DNA of 64,000 nucleotides, from NCBI RefSeq assembly GCF_016595415.1, contig NZ_JAENIO010000012.1, forward strand, positions 25,392 to 89,391. Direction: 5' to 3'. Position 1 is the first letter of the stretch; each line of letters opens with the position of its first letter. The position numbers were made by a program, and so were the translations under genes. Below the pieces are notes generated by a model. The model was not told the DNA's origin. It was given only the letters and a program-made list of their open reading frames with translations, and did not search any database. This DNA comes from Roseibacillus ishigakijimensis (GTDB lineage Bacteria > Verrucomicrobiota > Verrucomicrobiia > Verrucomicrobiales > Akkermansiaceae). Positions 41,563 through 50,896 of this stretch are shown in pieces.

Positions 41563-41602
41563 GGTCGGTCTTCCCGCCTGTTGAACGAAGACCGGCCTGT
41601 TT
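41563..41602 (+). terminator. Stem-loop after the 38860 gene
   Basis: GGTCGGTCTTC (41563-41573) pairs with GAAGACCGGCC (41587-41597; one G-T) around a 13-nt loop, followed by TGTTTC, 57 bp after the stop. Confidence 0.6.
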
Positions 41603-41767
41603 CAATCTCCCTTCGAAGAGAAAACGGTTACTTGTCCCTTCCATATTCAATTTTAGCCCTCCCTCTGGAGGAGATAAACAGGAAGGTGTTCCATCGTTGA
41701 ACATCTTTTCAATTTTCGATTTCAATAAGTCATGGCCTGCGCAGTGCTGTAGGATAGATGTAGAATC

Positions 41768-44700
41768 ATGAGAACTCAATTATCAGAACAAAAGCAAGTG
41801 ACGAAGAGTTTTCCTTTGCTGGTCCATCGCAGACGTCGTGGTATTCTGGCCGGTTTGGCAAAAAATGATGGTTTCAGTTTGATCGTCGTCGTTTTGATGA
41901 TGCTCCTCTTGTCTTTGATCGCTACCGGGCTCCTTTCCCTGTCAGCGGTAACGATCCGCAGCGCGAACCAGTCCGAAGCCATTTCAGTGGCACGAGCCAA
42001 TGCCCGGTTGGCGCTCGTTTTGGCCATTGGAGAATTGCAGGAGACCTTGGGGCGGGATCAGGCGATTACCGCACCTTCTGACATCCGGGGGGAGACCGTA
42101 GCCAAGCGCAACGTGGTGGGTGTTTGGGAGTCTTGGGACTACGATCCTAATAGCTCCCCTGATTACGACAGTGAAAAGGAGAATCGCTTTCAGCGGTGGC
42201 TTGTTTCTTCCCGGGAGCCACAAGATGTTGAAAGGGCCTCTTTCGTCGAAAGCGGTTGGACCGCTGACGCGGTGGAAATGGTCGGCGATGGCTCTCTTGG
42301 AGCAGGAACAGAAATCTCTTCCAAATCATATGCTGAGCGGGTGCTTATCGCAGCCGCCGATCAGGGCGAGTTGGGCGGGGCCTACGCCTGGCATGTCTCG
42401 GATGAGTCGGTGAAGGCCCGGCTCAATGTCTACCGCAATCCTGTCGCGCGGAACTTGAGTGAGGAACGGGCCTTGCTCGCCTCCCATCGGCCGGCTACCT
42501 CCTTGGTCGTAGGAGACCGGGAAGTGACTGCTGATTTTCTCCCCTCTGACTCCACGGAGGAGGAATACAGGGAGGCAGTAGCGCTGAGCGGCAAGCTGGT
42601 TGACTATGCTCAGTTTGATCTGGTTGCCGGTAAGGATGGCTTCTCCTCGTTCCGCAATCACCTCACTCCTTACTCCTTCGGCGTGCTAGCTGATGTTCGC
42701 AAGGGGGGGCTGAAAAGGGACCTCTCCAGTCTCTTCAATCGCAAAGATGGAATCCCCGACGAACTCGGAGGAAAAGATGGACGCCTTTACCAGTCCACCC
42801 ATGGGCTTACTGGCCCCTCTGATCCTTACTGGAGCGCCTTGGCCAGTTACCATAATATTTACCAAGATCTGACGAACCCGGATGACAGTCCCACTCTTGG
42901 TCTCGCGCTAAAGGAGTCGAAAAAGATCAACGATTTGACTCCGGAGAAGAGCTTTTCTCCCGTTCCGGTGATTTCGAAAATTGAGATGCTTTACTCGTTT
43001 GTGAACCGCGATTCCCACTGGTGGGGGGACTATATGGGTCATCTCGTTTATACCCCATTGGTTACCCTGCACAACCCTTACAATACGAGTATTTCCTTCG
43101 AGCGCTTCAAGGTGGCGATTGGAAAGGTGCCGGTGGGGGTGAGGTTGAATATCAATCGCCAGGCACAGAGCCGGTCATTGGTGCCTTTAAGCGACATGTT
43201 TGTTCATGCAGGTCCAAGGCAGAAAGAGGGGAGATTCCTCTTGGATATTGCCAGGTGGCCGAGCCCTTTCTCTTCTCAGCCTCGTGGTTCAATCGTTCTC
43301 AAGCCGGGACAAAGCATGATCTGTGGCCCCTATCTCAATCCCAATTCTATTTTGGCCAACCAGATTGGCGATAGCAACCCTGGCGAGACCCAGTTCACCA
43401 ACTGGGGCAATCAGCTGGTTGACAAAGAGATGAAGGCTCGTCCGGGATTCTATGGGCGCTGTGTGGGATTCGACTTGGATTGGATCACCCCCACCCACGC
43501 TCCCTACGACACTTCTCCTTCCATGCAGAGCGACGGACAAGGGGTGTGCCTTTTGAAGGCAACGGATCAAATGAGTATCGATTTTGGCTTCGTGGATCAG
43601 GCAGAAAACCCGATGGGAGAATTCAAGGTGGAAGCCGAGGTCTATTCCAACGGGGAGTGGCAGTCTTATGGCGGATTGAGCTTCCGGTTCAACGATGATG
43701 AAGACCTACAGGACCTGATGGGTAAGAAATCGTATCGATACCCCCAGTCCGGTTCTTTCTCGGTGTTGGAGGCTTATGTGCCCAACAGCGAACCTTTGAA
43801 GGATCACGCGCGAGCCAAAACCTTTGCGGTCTTTTCCGCTTATGCAAGAACGACTAATGGCGGAGTCTATGAGACTGGACGGAGAGATGAAGTGAAAGGC
43901 GCGCTCAATTCCCTCAAGGATGGCCGCTTGGCCGGAAAGCCGTTCCTCCACCATAATCCGGCTACTCCAGTAGTAAGCATTGATCTCGCTACTCGGAAGG
44001 CGGGTAGTCTTTCCCATGAGATGAATTTACAGGCGTTCGCCTCTAATGGTGACGCTGAAGATTATCTCATTTCCGATGCGGAATACCGGACTCCCTTTAT
44101 TTATGGGAATACTTCCTTCACCGGGATCAAGAACGGCACTCTTTTCGAGATTCCCTCCGGGCCAATGCTTGCCATCTCCGATTTCCGTCGTTCCAATGCC
44201 TTAAGGTCTTCCTATTTGCCTGCCTTTGTGCAGCCTATTGGAAACTCTGGAGTTTCTCCTTTGATGAATACGGACCGGGTGATTGAGAGTAACGACCAGG
44301 TGTCTGGCTTTCCTCTCCTGGATCATTCCGTGTTGGCCAATCACGCTCTCTATGATGGCTTTTATTTCTCTTCAGTTGTAGATCATGGAGCCCGCACTTC
44401 CGAGGACATTTGGAGTGATTATGTCGAGAAGGGAGAACCCTTGCTGTCACAATCGTTAAAACTTCATTTGCCCAACGGGACCTCCCGGTCAGACGCGAAG
44501 GAAGTCTTTTCGGAGCAGGAAAGTGAACGCCATCTGTTGTTGGCCGAGTATCAGATGACGAGTGCACCCTTCAATGTGAATTCAACGAGTCGCGAAGCCT
44601 GGAAAGCGGTTTTGGGGACTCTGAAAGGGAGTGACCTCGTCACCCTCTGGGGGAAAAGTGCGGAACTCGCGAGAAGGCAGGCGAACGGAGTGCCCATTCT

Positions 44701-45367
44701 GGGGATGACACTTCCTAACGGAGAGGAAATTTCTCAACCAGTTGATTTCGAGCAAGCCGATGATGAGCGAACCAATGAGTGGAATGGCTATCAGGAACTT
44801 TCCGAGCAAGAGTTAGAAAGCCTGGCTGCAGAAATCGTGCAAGAAGTTCGCGCACGAGGTCCCTTTTTATCTCTGTCGGAATTTGTGAATCGTAGAGTCG
44901 AAGGACAATCCGAGCTTTCCCGCGGCGGTGCCCTAGATTCAGCGATTAGGAAGTCGGGAATTAATGAGAAGTTATTCATTGACCAAGTGCCGGTTGATAT
45001 TCGCGATATCTCCGACCCCGAGGTGTATCCTTACACCACCCCAGAAGTTGCGACCGGAAATCCGGCTGAAGGGGCTCCTTCGTGGATCACTCAAGGAGAT
45101 GTTCTCAAGCTCCTCGAGCCTGGAGCCACGGTGCGCTCCGACACTTTTGTCATCCGGACCATGGGCGAAGCTCGCGACAACAATGGCAATATCTTGGCGA
45201 CGGTCTATGCAGAGGCTGTTGTGCAACGGTTCCCCGACTATGTGGACTCCAGTCTGCGGCCTTCCGATTGGTTGGATAGTCTTGATGAAGCGGTGGCTAT
45301 CAACCGTCGCTTCGGGCGCAAGTTGAAAATGCTTTCCTTTCGTTGGTTGCACCCCAGTGAAGTTTAA
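41768..45367 (+). CDS. Verru_Chthon cassette protein A-like giant pseudopilin
   Basis: A 1199-aa protein. It begins with a long basic N-terminus followed by a pilin-like hydrophobic spine at about residues 36-61 (GFSLIVVVLMMLLLSLIATGLLSLSAVTIR) preceded by a Gly, as in PilX/pseudopilin-type proteins. The remainder is a very large, soluble, Gly/Asp-rich body with the cassette A pattern ARANARLALVLAIGELQETLG and AYAWHVSDESVKARLNVY, and the C-terminal YAEAVVQRFPDYVDSS. This matches the Verru_Chthon cassette protein A type. Cassette members B, C and D are not adjacent; only an exported 236-aa protein follows, 3 bp downstream. It may form part of a surface secretion or fibre system. Confidence 0.8.
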   Translation: MRTQLSEQKQVTKSFPLLVHRRRRGILAGLAKNDGFSLIVVVLMMLLLSLIATGLLSLSAVTIRSANQSEAISVARANARLALVLAIGELQETLGRDQAITAPSDIRGETVAKRNVVGVWESWDYDPNSSPDYDSEKENRFQRWLVSSREPQDVERASFVESGWTADAVEMVGDGSLGAGTEISSKSYAERVLIAAADQGELGGAYAWHVSDESVKARLNVYRNPVARNLSEERALLASHRPATSLVVGDREVTADFLPSDSTEEEYREAVALSGKLVDYAQFDLVAGKDGFSSFRNHLTPYSFGVLADVRKGGLKRDLSSLFNRKDGIPDELGGKDGRLYQSTHGLTGPSDPYWSALASYHNIYQDLTNPDDSPTLGLALKESKKINDLTPEKSFSPVPVISKIEMLYSFVNRDSHWWGDYMGHLVYTPLVTLHNPYNTSISFERFKVAIGKVPVGVRLNINRQAQSRSLVPLSDMFVHAGPRQKEGRFLLDIARWPSPFSSQPRGSIVLKPGQSMICGPYLNPNSILANQIGDSNPGETQFTNWGNQLVDKEMKARPGFYGRCVGFDLDWITPTHAPYDTSPSMQSDGQGVCLLKATDQMSIDFGFVDQAENPMGEFKVEAEVYSNGEWQSYGGLSFRFNDDEDLQDLMGKKSYRYPQSGSFSVLEAYVPNSEPLKDHARAKTFAVFSAYARTTNGGVYETGRRDEVKGALNSLKDGRLAGKPFLHHNPATPVVSIDLATRKAGSLSHEMNLQAFASNGDAEDYLISDAEYRTPFIYGNTSFTGIKNGTLFEIPSGPMLAISDFRRSNALRSSYLPAFVQPIGNSGVSPLMNTDRVIESNDQVSGFPLLDHSVLANHALYDGFYFSSVVDHGARTSEDIWSDYVEKGEPLLSQSLKLHLPNGTSRSDAKEVFSEQESERHLLLAEYQMTSAPFNVNSTSREAWKAVLGTLKGSDLVTLWGKSAELARRQANGVPILGMTLPNGEEISQPVDFEQADDERTNEWNGYQELSEQELESLAAEIVQEVRARGPFLSLSEFVNRRVEGQSELSRGGALDSAIRKSGINEKLFIDQVPVDIRDISDPEVYPYTTPEVATGNPAEGAPSWITQGDVLKLLEPGATVRSDTFVIRTMGEARDNNGNILATVYAEAVVQRFPDYVDSSLRPSDWLDSLDEAVAINRRFGRKLKMLSFRWLHPSEV

Positions 45368-45370
45368 TTT

Positions 45371-46081
45371 ATGATAACAAACCTAATGCCTCGTTTTGCA
45401 GTTCTTGTTCTCGGATTGGTGTCCCTCCTACTTCCTCAGGCGAATGCGCGTGAGGTAGGGTTGAGAGCAGTTGTTTACGATCCTCTCCGGAGAACTCCGG
45501 AGCTCTATCTCTCAGGAGAAGGGTCTGATCTCAATCGTCTCGCTTTTCGGGATGGAGAGCTTTCCGAATTGGTGCTGACCAAGGCGGTGGAAGGCGAAAT
45601 TCGGCTCTATCGCGAGAAGACGATTGATCCCCAAAATCCGGTGGCCCATCTGGCGGTGAGCGTGAAAGTTGACGATCGCCTCTCCAAGGTCATCCTCGTT
45701 CTTTTCCCTGCGGAACGTGAGGGTGAGTATAGGAGCCTCCTGATCGATGATTCCCCCGGAGCCTTTCCCTATGGGGAGTCCCGCTTGATCAACGCGACTT
45801 CAGTGGACGTGGGCTTGGCCATTGGCGAACACAAACTTGCGGCCGAGCCCGGCGAAGTGAAGGTCGTTCCCGCCGTTAAGCATAAAGACGATTTCAATAT
45901 GGCTCAGACCGATTTTGTCTATCGGCGGGAGAAGGAAGGCTCTTGGAAACCGTTTTCGCAAAGAAGGCTAAAGTATGTGGATCAACAGCGTCGGATTTTT
46001 GTGGCCGGGGTCAGCAAACGGGCAAGCGCTCCGACAGTGACCACCGTTATTGACCTCGCTCCCCTCGCCATTCCCGACTGA
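45371..46081 (+). CDS. Exported protein of unknown function, partner of the cassette A gene
   Basis: A 236-aa secreted protein: signal peptide MITNLMPRFAVLVLGLVSLLLPQANA, then a beta-rich domain without known motifs (AVVYDPLRRTPELYLSGEG; VSVKVDDRLSKVILVLFPAE; SLLIDDSPGAFPYGESRLIN). It starts 3 bp after the cassette A-like stop, so both are co-translated and probably act together. The segment GAFPYGESRLINATS resembles the periplasmic beta-sandwich proteins of such loci. Function not assignable. Confidence 0.7.
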   Translation: MITNLMPRFAVLVLGLVSLLLPQANAREVGLRAVVYDPLRRTPELYLSGEGSDLNRLAFRDGELSELVLTKAVEGEIRLYREKTIDPQNPVAHLAVSVKVDDRLSKVILVLFPAEREGEYRSLLIDDSPGAFPYGESRLINATSVDVGLAIGEHKLAAEPGEVKVVPAVKHKDDFNMAQTDFVYRREKEGSWKPFSQRRLKYVDQQRRIFVAGVSKRASAPTVTTVIDLAPLAIPD

Positions 46082-46241
46082 TGGCCGCTGCCTGATAGTG
46101 CAGAATGCTCCTATCGAGAGACAGTTAGAGAAGGCAGGAAAAAACCGTCAAATTTGGCTGATTTTGTGCAGTAAATGAGTGTGGGGTGTCCCGGTTTCAT
46201 CCGGTTCTTCCTAGCTCACCATCAACAACTATCTCCAATCC

Positions 46242-47354
46242 ATGTCCCAATCTGAAATGTCCTTGCGTCCTGTTCGTGCCAATTTAGTTGATCAAGTTGT
46301 CAGCTGCTTGAGACAACGGATCGACGACGGCCAGTGGAAAAAGCATCTTCCCTCGGAAAGCGAGCTTTGCAAAGATTTGGGGGTCTCGCGAGGCACCCTG
46401 AGGCGGGCCCTGGGGACATTGTTCGATGAGGGCGTTTTGGTCCAGGGAGGACGGGGGGCTCATCACGAGGTTGCGGCCAATTATCTGCCCACCCAGTCCA
46501 AGGTCACGACAGTCCGGAAGGACTTGCAGTTGATTCGTGTGCTCAGTCCCCATCCGCGTTTCATCATTGGCGGGCAAACGCAGGTCATACTACAAGTGGT
46601 CAGCGAGGCGGTGGGTCGCGCAGGCTACCATTTGGAATTCGATTATCATCCCGGCTTGTGGGACCTCAATAGTCCCGCTTCCAACTTGAGTAGAATCACC
46701 CGGTGTGAAAAGACGGCTGCTTGGTTGCTCTATCGGCCGAACAAACAGATTCAGCAATGGTTTTCGAAATGCGGAATCCCGGCGGTTGCGATCGGTGATG
46801 TTTTTCCGGATGTGGTGTTGTCGCATGCCGGCTTCGATTTGCCGGCCGCGTGCCGCCATGCGGTCGGGCTCTTTTCGGCACGTGGTCGGAAGAATCTGGC
46901 CTTCCTGACGGTTACCAAATCCACGGCTGGGGATTTGGCCTGTGTGGATGCTTTTAGGAAAGCTTGTATGCAGGCCGGGTTGCGTCCCTTCTGTCTTGAA
47001 TATGAGGATACTATTGAAAGTTTGTGTCGGGTTATTGATTCCTTACTGGAACAGAATCCTCGCCCTGACGGCTATCTGGTTGCTTTCGCGAATCACGTTC
47101 CAGCGACCATCGGTCACCTCAACCGCCGGGGGTGCCAGGTCCCTCAGGATGCAGCGGTGATTTCGCGGCTGGATGCCAGATTGTTGGCGGAAAGCATCCC
47201 AAGTATAGCCCGATACGAAGCGGATGAAGAACGATTGGGAAGATATTTGGGAAGATTGCTGGTTCAGGAAATTGAAAGTGAGCATAAGGGAGTGCCTCGA
47301 TCGCACTGGGTGATGCCGGAGTTTGTTGATGGCGAGAGCGCCATATCATGCTGA
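46242..47354 (+). CDS. GntR-type DNA-binding regulator with LacI-like sensor domain
   Basis: A 370-aa repressor-like protein. Residues ~9-80 are a GntR winged helix (LVDQVVSCLRQRIDDGQW, LPSESELCKDLGVSRGTLRRA); residues ~90-365 are a periplasmic-binding-protein-like sugar sensor (QVVSEAVGRAGYHLEFDY, GIPAVAIGDVFPDVVLSHAG, NPRPDGYLVAFANHVPATIG, AVISRLDARLLAESIPSIARY). This two-part plan is that of AraR-like regulators, which release DNA on sugar binding. It precedes the PEP-CTERM, GH20 and ROK genes, which it may control. ATG at 46242 is the first start; ATG 46257 is a minor alternative. Confidence 0.9.
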   Translation: MSQSEMSLRPVRANLVDQVVSCLRQRIDDGQWKKHLPSESELCKDLGVSRGTLRRALGTLFDEGVLVQGGRGAHHEVAANYLPTQSKVTTVRKDLQLIRVLSPHPRFIIGGQTQVILQVVSEAVGRAGYHLEFDYHPGLWDLNSPASNLSRITRCEKTAAWLLYRPNKQIQQWFSKCGIPAVAIGDVFPDVVLSHAGFDLPAACRHAVGLFSARGRKNLAFLTVTKSTAGDLACVDAFRKACMQAGLRPFCLEYEDTIESLCRVIDSLLEQNPRPDGYLVAFANHVPATIGHLNRRGCQVPQDAAVISRLDARLLAESIPSIARYEADEERLGRYLGRLLVQEIESEHKGVPRSHWVMPEFVDGESAISC

Positions 47355-47539
47355 AGCACTCTCGCTGAGGCGAGATGCACGCAGACGCTAAAAGGGAGTA
47401 TAGAAATGTGCATTTTGTGAACAAGGGAGTATGGGCTGGATTCCTTACTCAAAGGTCATGTAGGTTGTTATGAGTGAGTTAACCGTAGGCTCCTTTTTTG
47501 TGAGTAGGTATGGCTCGCTTTCTGTTAGGACGAGAGATT

Positions 47540-48259
47540 ATGAAGTTTAGAAAATATATTGAAATTGGTTGCCTGAACGGAGTTCTGTGTTCGCTTGTGG
47601 CAAGTTCGGGGGCGGCTGTCACTCTGGTCGATTTTCAGCAGCTTGAAGCTGGAGAAACTTTGGCTCCGCAAGCAGGAGCGATCATCCAATTGGCGGCTGA
47701 TGGCGGAGCGCCCAGCTATTCTTTCTCAGCGGGAAGTCTGGATTTTACGCTGACGGCCGGAGGGGCTGGCGGGATTATAGTGGGGCGGAATGCAACTGAT
47801 GGGAGAACCAATGTGTTGCCCGATTTGAGCATGCCGGACTTTTACGCAGATATGTGGGTGGGGCGTAACGGTGATGGCACCGTTCTTGTCAGTGTGGAGG
47901 GATTGATGGCTGGTGAAGAGGTGTCTTTTCTCTTTGGTCATAATGAATCCTATACGGTGAATCAAGGATTCAACGCCGGTCAAACCATCACGCCCACCTT
48001 ACTTGGGGGGGGAGTCCTGGGGTTCGCAATGGCAGGGACCGTTACCGGCATCAATGGTTCCTCAACCGCGACAGATGCAGACCTAATGTCTTCCGAGATT
48101 TCTTTTGTCTCTGACGGGGGAACCGCCACGATTCTTCTGACCTCAACCGGTTCCGCCTTCGTTCCTCTAAATGGGATTCAGTTTGAGTCTGTTCCTGAGC
48201 CGGGTGTTCTTGGCTTGCTCATTTTCTCGGCGGCTGGTTTTGTCCGTCGTAAGAGGTGA
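47540..48259 (+). CDS. PEP-CTERM sorting domain-containing protein
   Basis: A 239-aa exported protein from ATG 47540 (leader MKFRKYIEIGCLNGVLCSLVASSGA). The C-terminus is the sorting tail: SVPEPGVLG, hydrophobic LLIFSAAGF, then RRKR. The body is Gly/Ala/Thr-rich and beta-like (ITPTLLGGGVLGFAMAGTVTG) without known domains. The open frame from 47510 adds non-leader residues. It is followed by a terminator and lies between the GntR-type regulator and the GH20 gene. Confidence 0.87.
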   Translation: MKFRKYIEIGCLNGVLCSLVASSGAAVTLVDFQQLEAGETLAPQAGAIIQLAADGGAPSYSFSAGSLDFTLTAGGAGGIIVGRNATDGRTNVLPDLSMPDFYADMWVGRNGDGTVLVSVEGLMAGEEVSFLFGHNESYTVNQGFNAGQTITPTLLGGGVLGFAMAGTVTGINGSSTATDADLMSSEISFVSDGGTATILLTSTGSAFVPLNGIQFESVPEPGVLGLLIFSAAGFVRRKR

Positions 48260-48278
48260 ACTGTCTGCGGTATTTGGG

Positions 48279-48308
48279 AGGCTGGTGGATTGGCCAGCCT
48301 TCTTTTTT
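48279..48308 (+). terminator. Intrinsic terminator after the PEP-CTERM gene
   Basis: AGGCTGG (48279-48285) pairs with CCAGCCT (48294-48300) around an 8-nt loop, followed by TCTTTTTT. It starts 20 bp after the stop codon. Confidence 0.85.
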
Positions 48309-48418
48309 CCTGCTCTTTTTCGGGATCCGGGTCGGAGAGACGGTTACGGCAACCTTGGTGGGAGAGAATTTTTGTTCCAGGGGAGGGATATTTTTTAATT
48401 TATTTTATTGATAATTTG

Positions 48419-50863
48419 ATGATGCGTTTATTGCGATGTTCGGTTGTTTGTTGTTTTATTCTCGGGTCGGTTTTTACCGCTGGGGAAGAGATTGGAACTC
48501 GGGGGGAGGGGGAGATTCTGTCCTCTTCCCAATCGCCACAGTCTGATTTGCTGAGCAAAGGTCAGATGGCTGTCGATGGGCAGGGTGAGGTTACTTTCCT
48601 TCCTCGGCCAAGTGAACTGGAGCTCCACCGGGAACAGGCCGCTCTTCGCCTTTCGGACGCAACGCGAATTCTTTTTGAGACTCGGGAGGCCCCTCGCGAG
48701 AGGGAGCGCAGCCTAGAGCCGCTGGCTCGGGTTCTGGCGGGGGAACTCGAGATACTCACGGGTCGGGCCCCTGTTGTGGTCGAGTGGGATGGAGGGCAGG
48801 TCCCGCCAGGAAGTGATATTCTTCTCCGCTTTTCGAGTCCGGCAACTCCCTTTCCGGAGACGGAGGCGGAGGAGGTGCAGGGCTATCAATTGCGAACCAC
48901 AGCGAAGGGGTGCGAAGTGAGAGCGCCCTACTACAAGGCGGTTGCCTATGGCACGGCGACCTTGCTGCAAGCCTTGGGGGAAGACGAAAGGGGGTTTTAT
49001 CTCCCCGCGATGACGGTGAAGGACTCGCCGGCTGCGGCCTATCGAGGTATCTCGCTGGATGTCGCGAGGCAGCCCCATTCCATTGAGGTCATCCAGTCGG
49101 TAGTGGATATGGCTCGTCTGTATAAGATTCGCTATCTTCAGTTGCATTTGACTGATGATCAGCTTTTCACGTTCCCTTATCCGGGTATAACGGATCGGTT
49201 GGAGAGAAATATTTCCTATAGTAGGGAGGATCTGGTTCGTTTGGTCGAGTATGCCGATCATCGGGGGGTCACCTTGATTCCGGAGATGGACCTTCCGGGG
49301 CATTCCGCCCGTCTGAAAGAATCGGGTTATTTGGAACCGACGAAAAGTGATAGGGATGTGGCCGACCCTGCCAATTTTGCAAAGATACAGGCGGTTATGG
49401 ATGAGATGTTGATCGTCTTTGCGAGTTCACCCTATTTTCATATTGGTGGAGATGAATCTTCAGCGGGTTCGGCCTTGGAACCCTTCCTGGCGGCAATGAA
49501 TGAGCATCTGCGCGACGACCCGCCGGGAGGCAAGAGAAGGCTCTTGGTTTGGGAAGGGTTTGGGGGAGCCCCCGTGGAGGAGCTCCCGGCAACGGGAGAA
49601 GACCGAATCCTGGTGATGGCCTGGGAGTCGAGCTACAATGCGCCTTGGAATCTGCTACGGGCGGGTTACGAGGTCATTAACTGTTCTTGGAAGCCCATGT
49701 ATGTCGTGGGCGGAGGGACTCTCTTCCATCCTGGATCGACGGGTGGCAGAAAGTTTTTTCCCGAGGAGATCCATCGTTGGCACAAGGACCTCTTCATGCA
49801 CTGGGAGCCCGGTCGCCCGGTGTATGAAGATGCCGGTCCCCGGGACGCGGATCGCACAGACCATGAATGGGATGCTTCTGTTCTCGGCTTGGACGACCAG
49901 ATTCTGGGAGGGCAGCTTCTCTTTTGGGAACAAGAGGAGAAGTCGGTAATGAACGAGTTGATTCCCCGCTTGCCGGTGATGGCTGAACGATTGTGGAATC
50001 CCGGGGTGGAGGAATCATTTGCGGCCGTGAAAAAGCGATCGCAGGAGGTTTCGGCGCGGCTTCTGCCAATCGTGCAACCGGTTGCCATCGTAGCTGGAGT
50101 TGAGGTGGAGAGCTTCCCAATTAATGACATTTATCAGCCGTATGAGGGTGCGCAGTTGGAAGTAAAACTTGAGAACCGGACTAGAATCGATGGTGAGATT
50201 CGCTATGAGCTCGGTGGCTTCAGTAATCAAATGACCGGGCCCTACTTTCCGGCCCCAGAGGCTCCGGGTGAATCCAGTTCTGAATACGAGGGGCCTTTTT
50301 CCCAATCAGGGGGATTCTCGGTGCGAGCACGACTCTTTCGTGAGGATGGTTCACTTGTGGGTGGAGACACGTTCCAGTTTTTCAATAACTGGGAGAACCG
50401 GGTTCAGGTTACCGAGTTTCAGCTTGAGGTGGAGCGTGGGGCTTCTGTTCCAGATATGGAGGAGATTTCAGAACGAGAACAGATACGAAGTTATCAACTA
50501 CCATTTTTGAGGGGGCCTTTTCGCAATGTGGACTTGATTGGGCAGTTGCATGAAAGTCTGCTCATTCCCCCCGCCTCAGGAGATTATACGATTTCAGCGA
50601 AAACCCAAAGTGGTCACGCCAGTGTCTTTCTCGATCTCAATCAGGATGGAAAGTGGCAGGCCGGTGAGAAGTTGATTGTGAATACCCCGAACTCGGAGGA
50701 AGAGATAGCAGCTTCGCCGGTTCGTTTGGAGGCTGGCAAGCCCTATCGGCTGCGTGTGGATCACAAGACGGGGATTCCGCGGCCGGTTTTACTGGTCTAT
50801 CTTGATGGGCCCGGAACCGAAGGGAAAAAAGAGATTTCACCATATCTTCATCTTGTCGAATAG
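48419..50863 (+). CDS. GH20 beta-N-acetylhexosaminidase with C-terminal beta domains
   Basis: An 814-aa secreted enzyme from ATG 48419 (leader MMRLLRCSVVCCFILGSVFTAG). GH20b-like domain at ~55-190, then the barrel: YRGISLDVARQPHS, RYLQLHLTDDQLFTFPYPG, LIPEMDLPGHSARL and the catalytic FHIGGDESSAGSA, which keeps the normal GGDE. Residues ~600-814 add beta-rich domains: an immunoglobulin-like stretch and a PA14-like end (SLLIPPASGDYTISAKTQSG, SVFLDLNQDGKWQAGEKL). It hydrolyses terminal beta-GlcNAc or GalNAc. It is a paralogue of the enzyme at 32206 and lies upstream of the ROK-like gene by 33 bp. Confidence 0.93.
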   Translation: MMRLLRCSVVCCFILGSVFTAGEEIGTRGEGEILSSSQSPQSDLLSKGQMAVDGQGEVTFLPRPSELELHREQAALRLSDATRILFETREAPRERERSLEPLARVLAGELEILTGRAPVVVEWDGGQVPPGSDILLRFSSPATPFPETEAEEVQGYQLRTTAKGCEVRAPYYKAVAYGTATLLQALGEDERGFYLPAMTVKDSPAAAYRGISLDVARQPHSIEVIQSVVDMARLYKIRYLQLHLTDDQLFTFPYPGITDRLERNISYSREDLVRLVEYADHRGVTLIPEMDLPGHSARLKESGYLEPTKSDRDVADPANFAKIQAVMDEMLIVFASSPYFHIGGDESSAGSALEPFLAAMNEHLRDDPPGGKRRLLVWEGFGGAPVEELPATGEDRILVMAWESSYNAPWNLLRAGYEVINCSWKPMYVVGGGTLFHPGSTGGRKFFPEEIHRWHKDLFMHWEPGRPVYEDAGPRDADRTDHEWDASVLGLDDQILGGQLLFWEQEEKSVMNELIPRLPVMAERLWNPGVEESFAAVKKRSQEVSARLLPIVQPVAIVAGVEVESFPINDIYQPYEGAQLEVKLENRTRIDGEIRYELGGFSNQMTGPYFPAPEAPGESSSEYEGPFSQSGGFSVRARLFREDGSLVGGDTFQFFNNWENRVQVTEFQLEVERGASVPDMEEISEREQIRSYQLPFLRGPFRNVDLIGQLHESLLIPPASGDYTISAKTQSGHASVFLDLNQDGKWQAGEKLIVNTPNSEEEIAASPVRLEAGKPYRLRVDHKTGIPRPVLLVYLDGPGTEGKKEISPYLHLVE

Positions 50864-50896
50864 AGGACTACTCTGGAAATTTGTTAATAGGAAATC

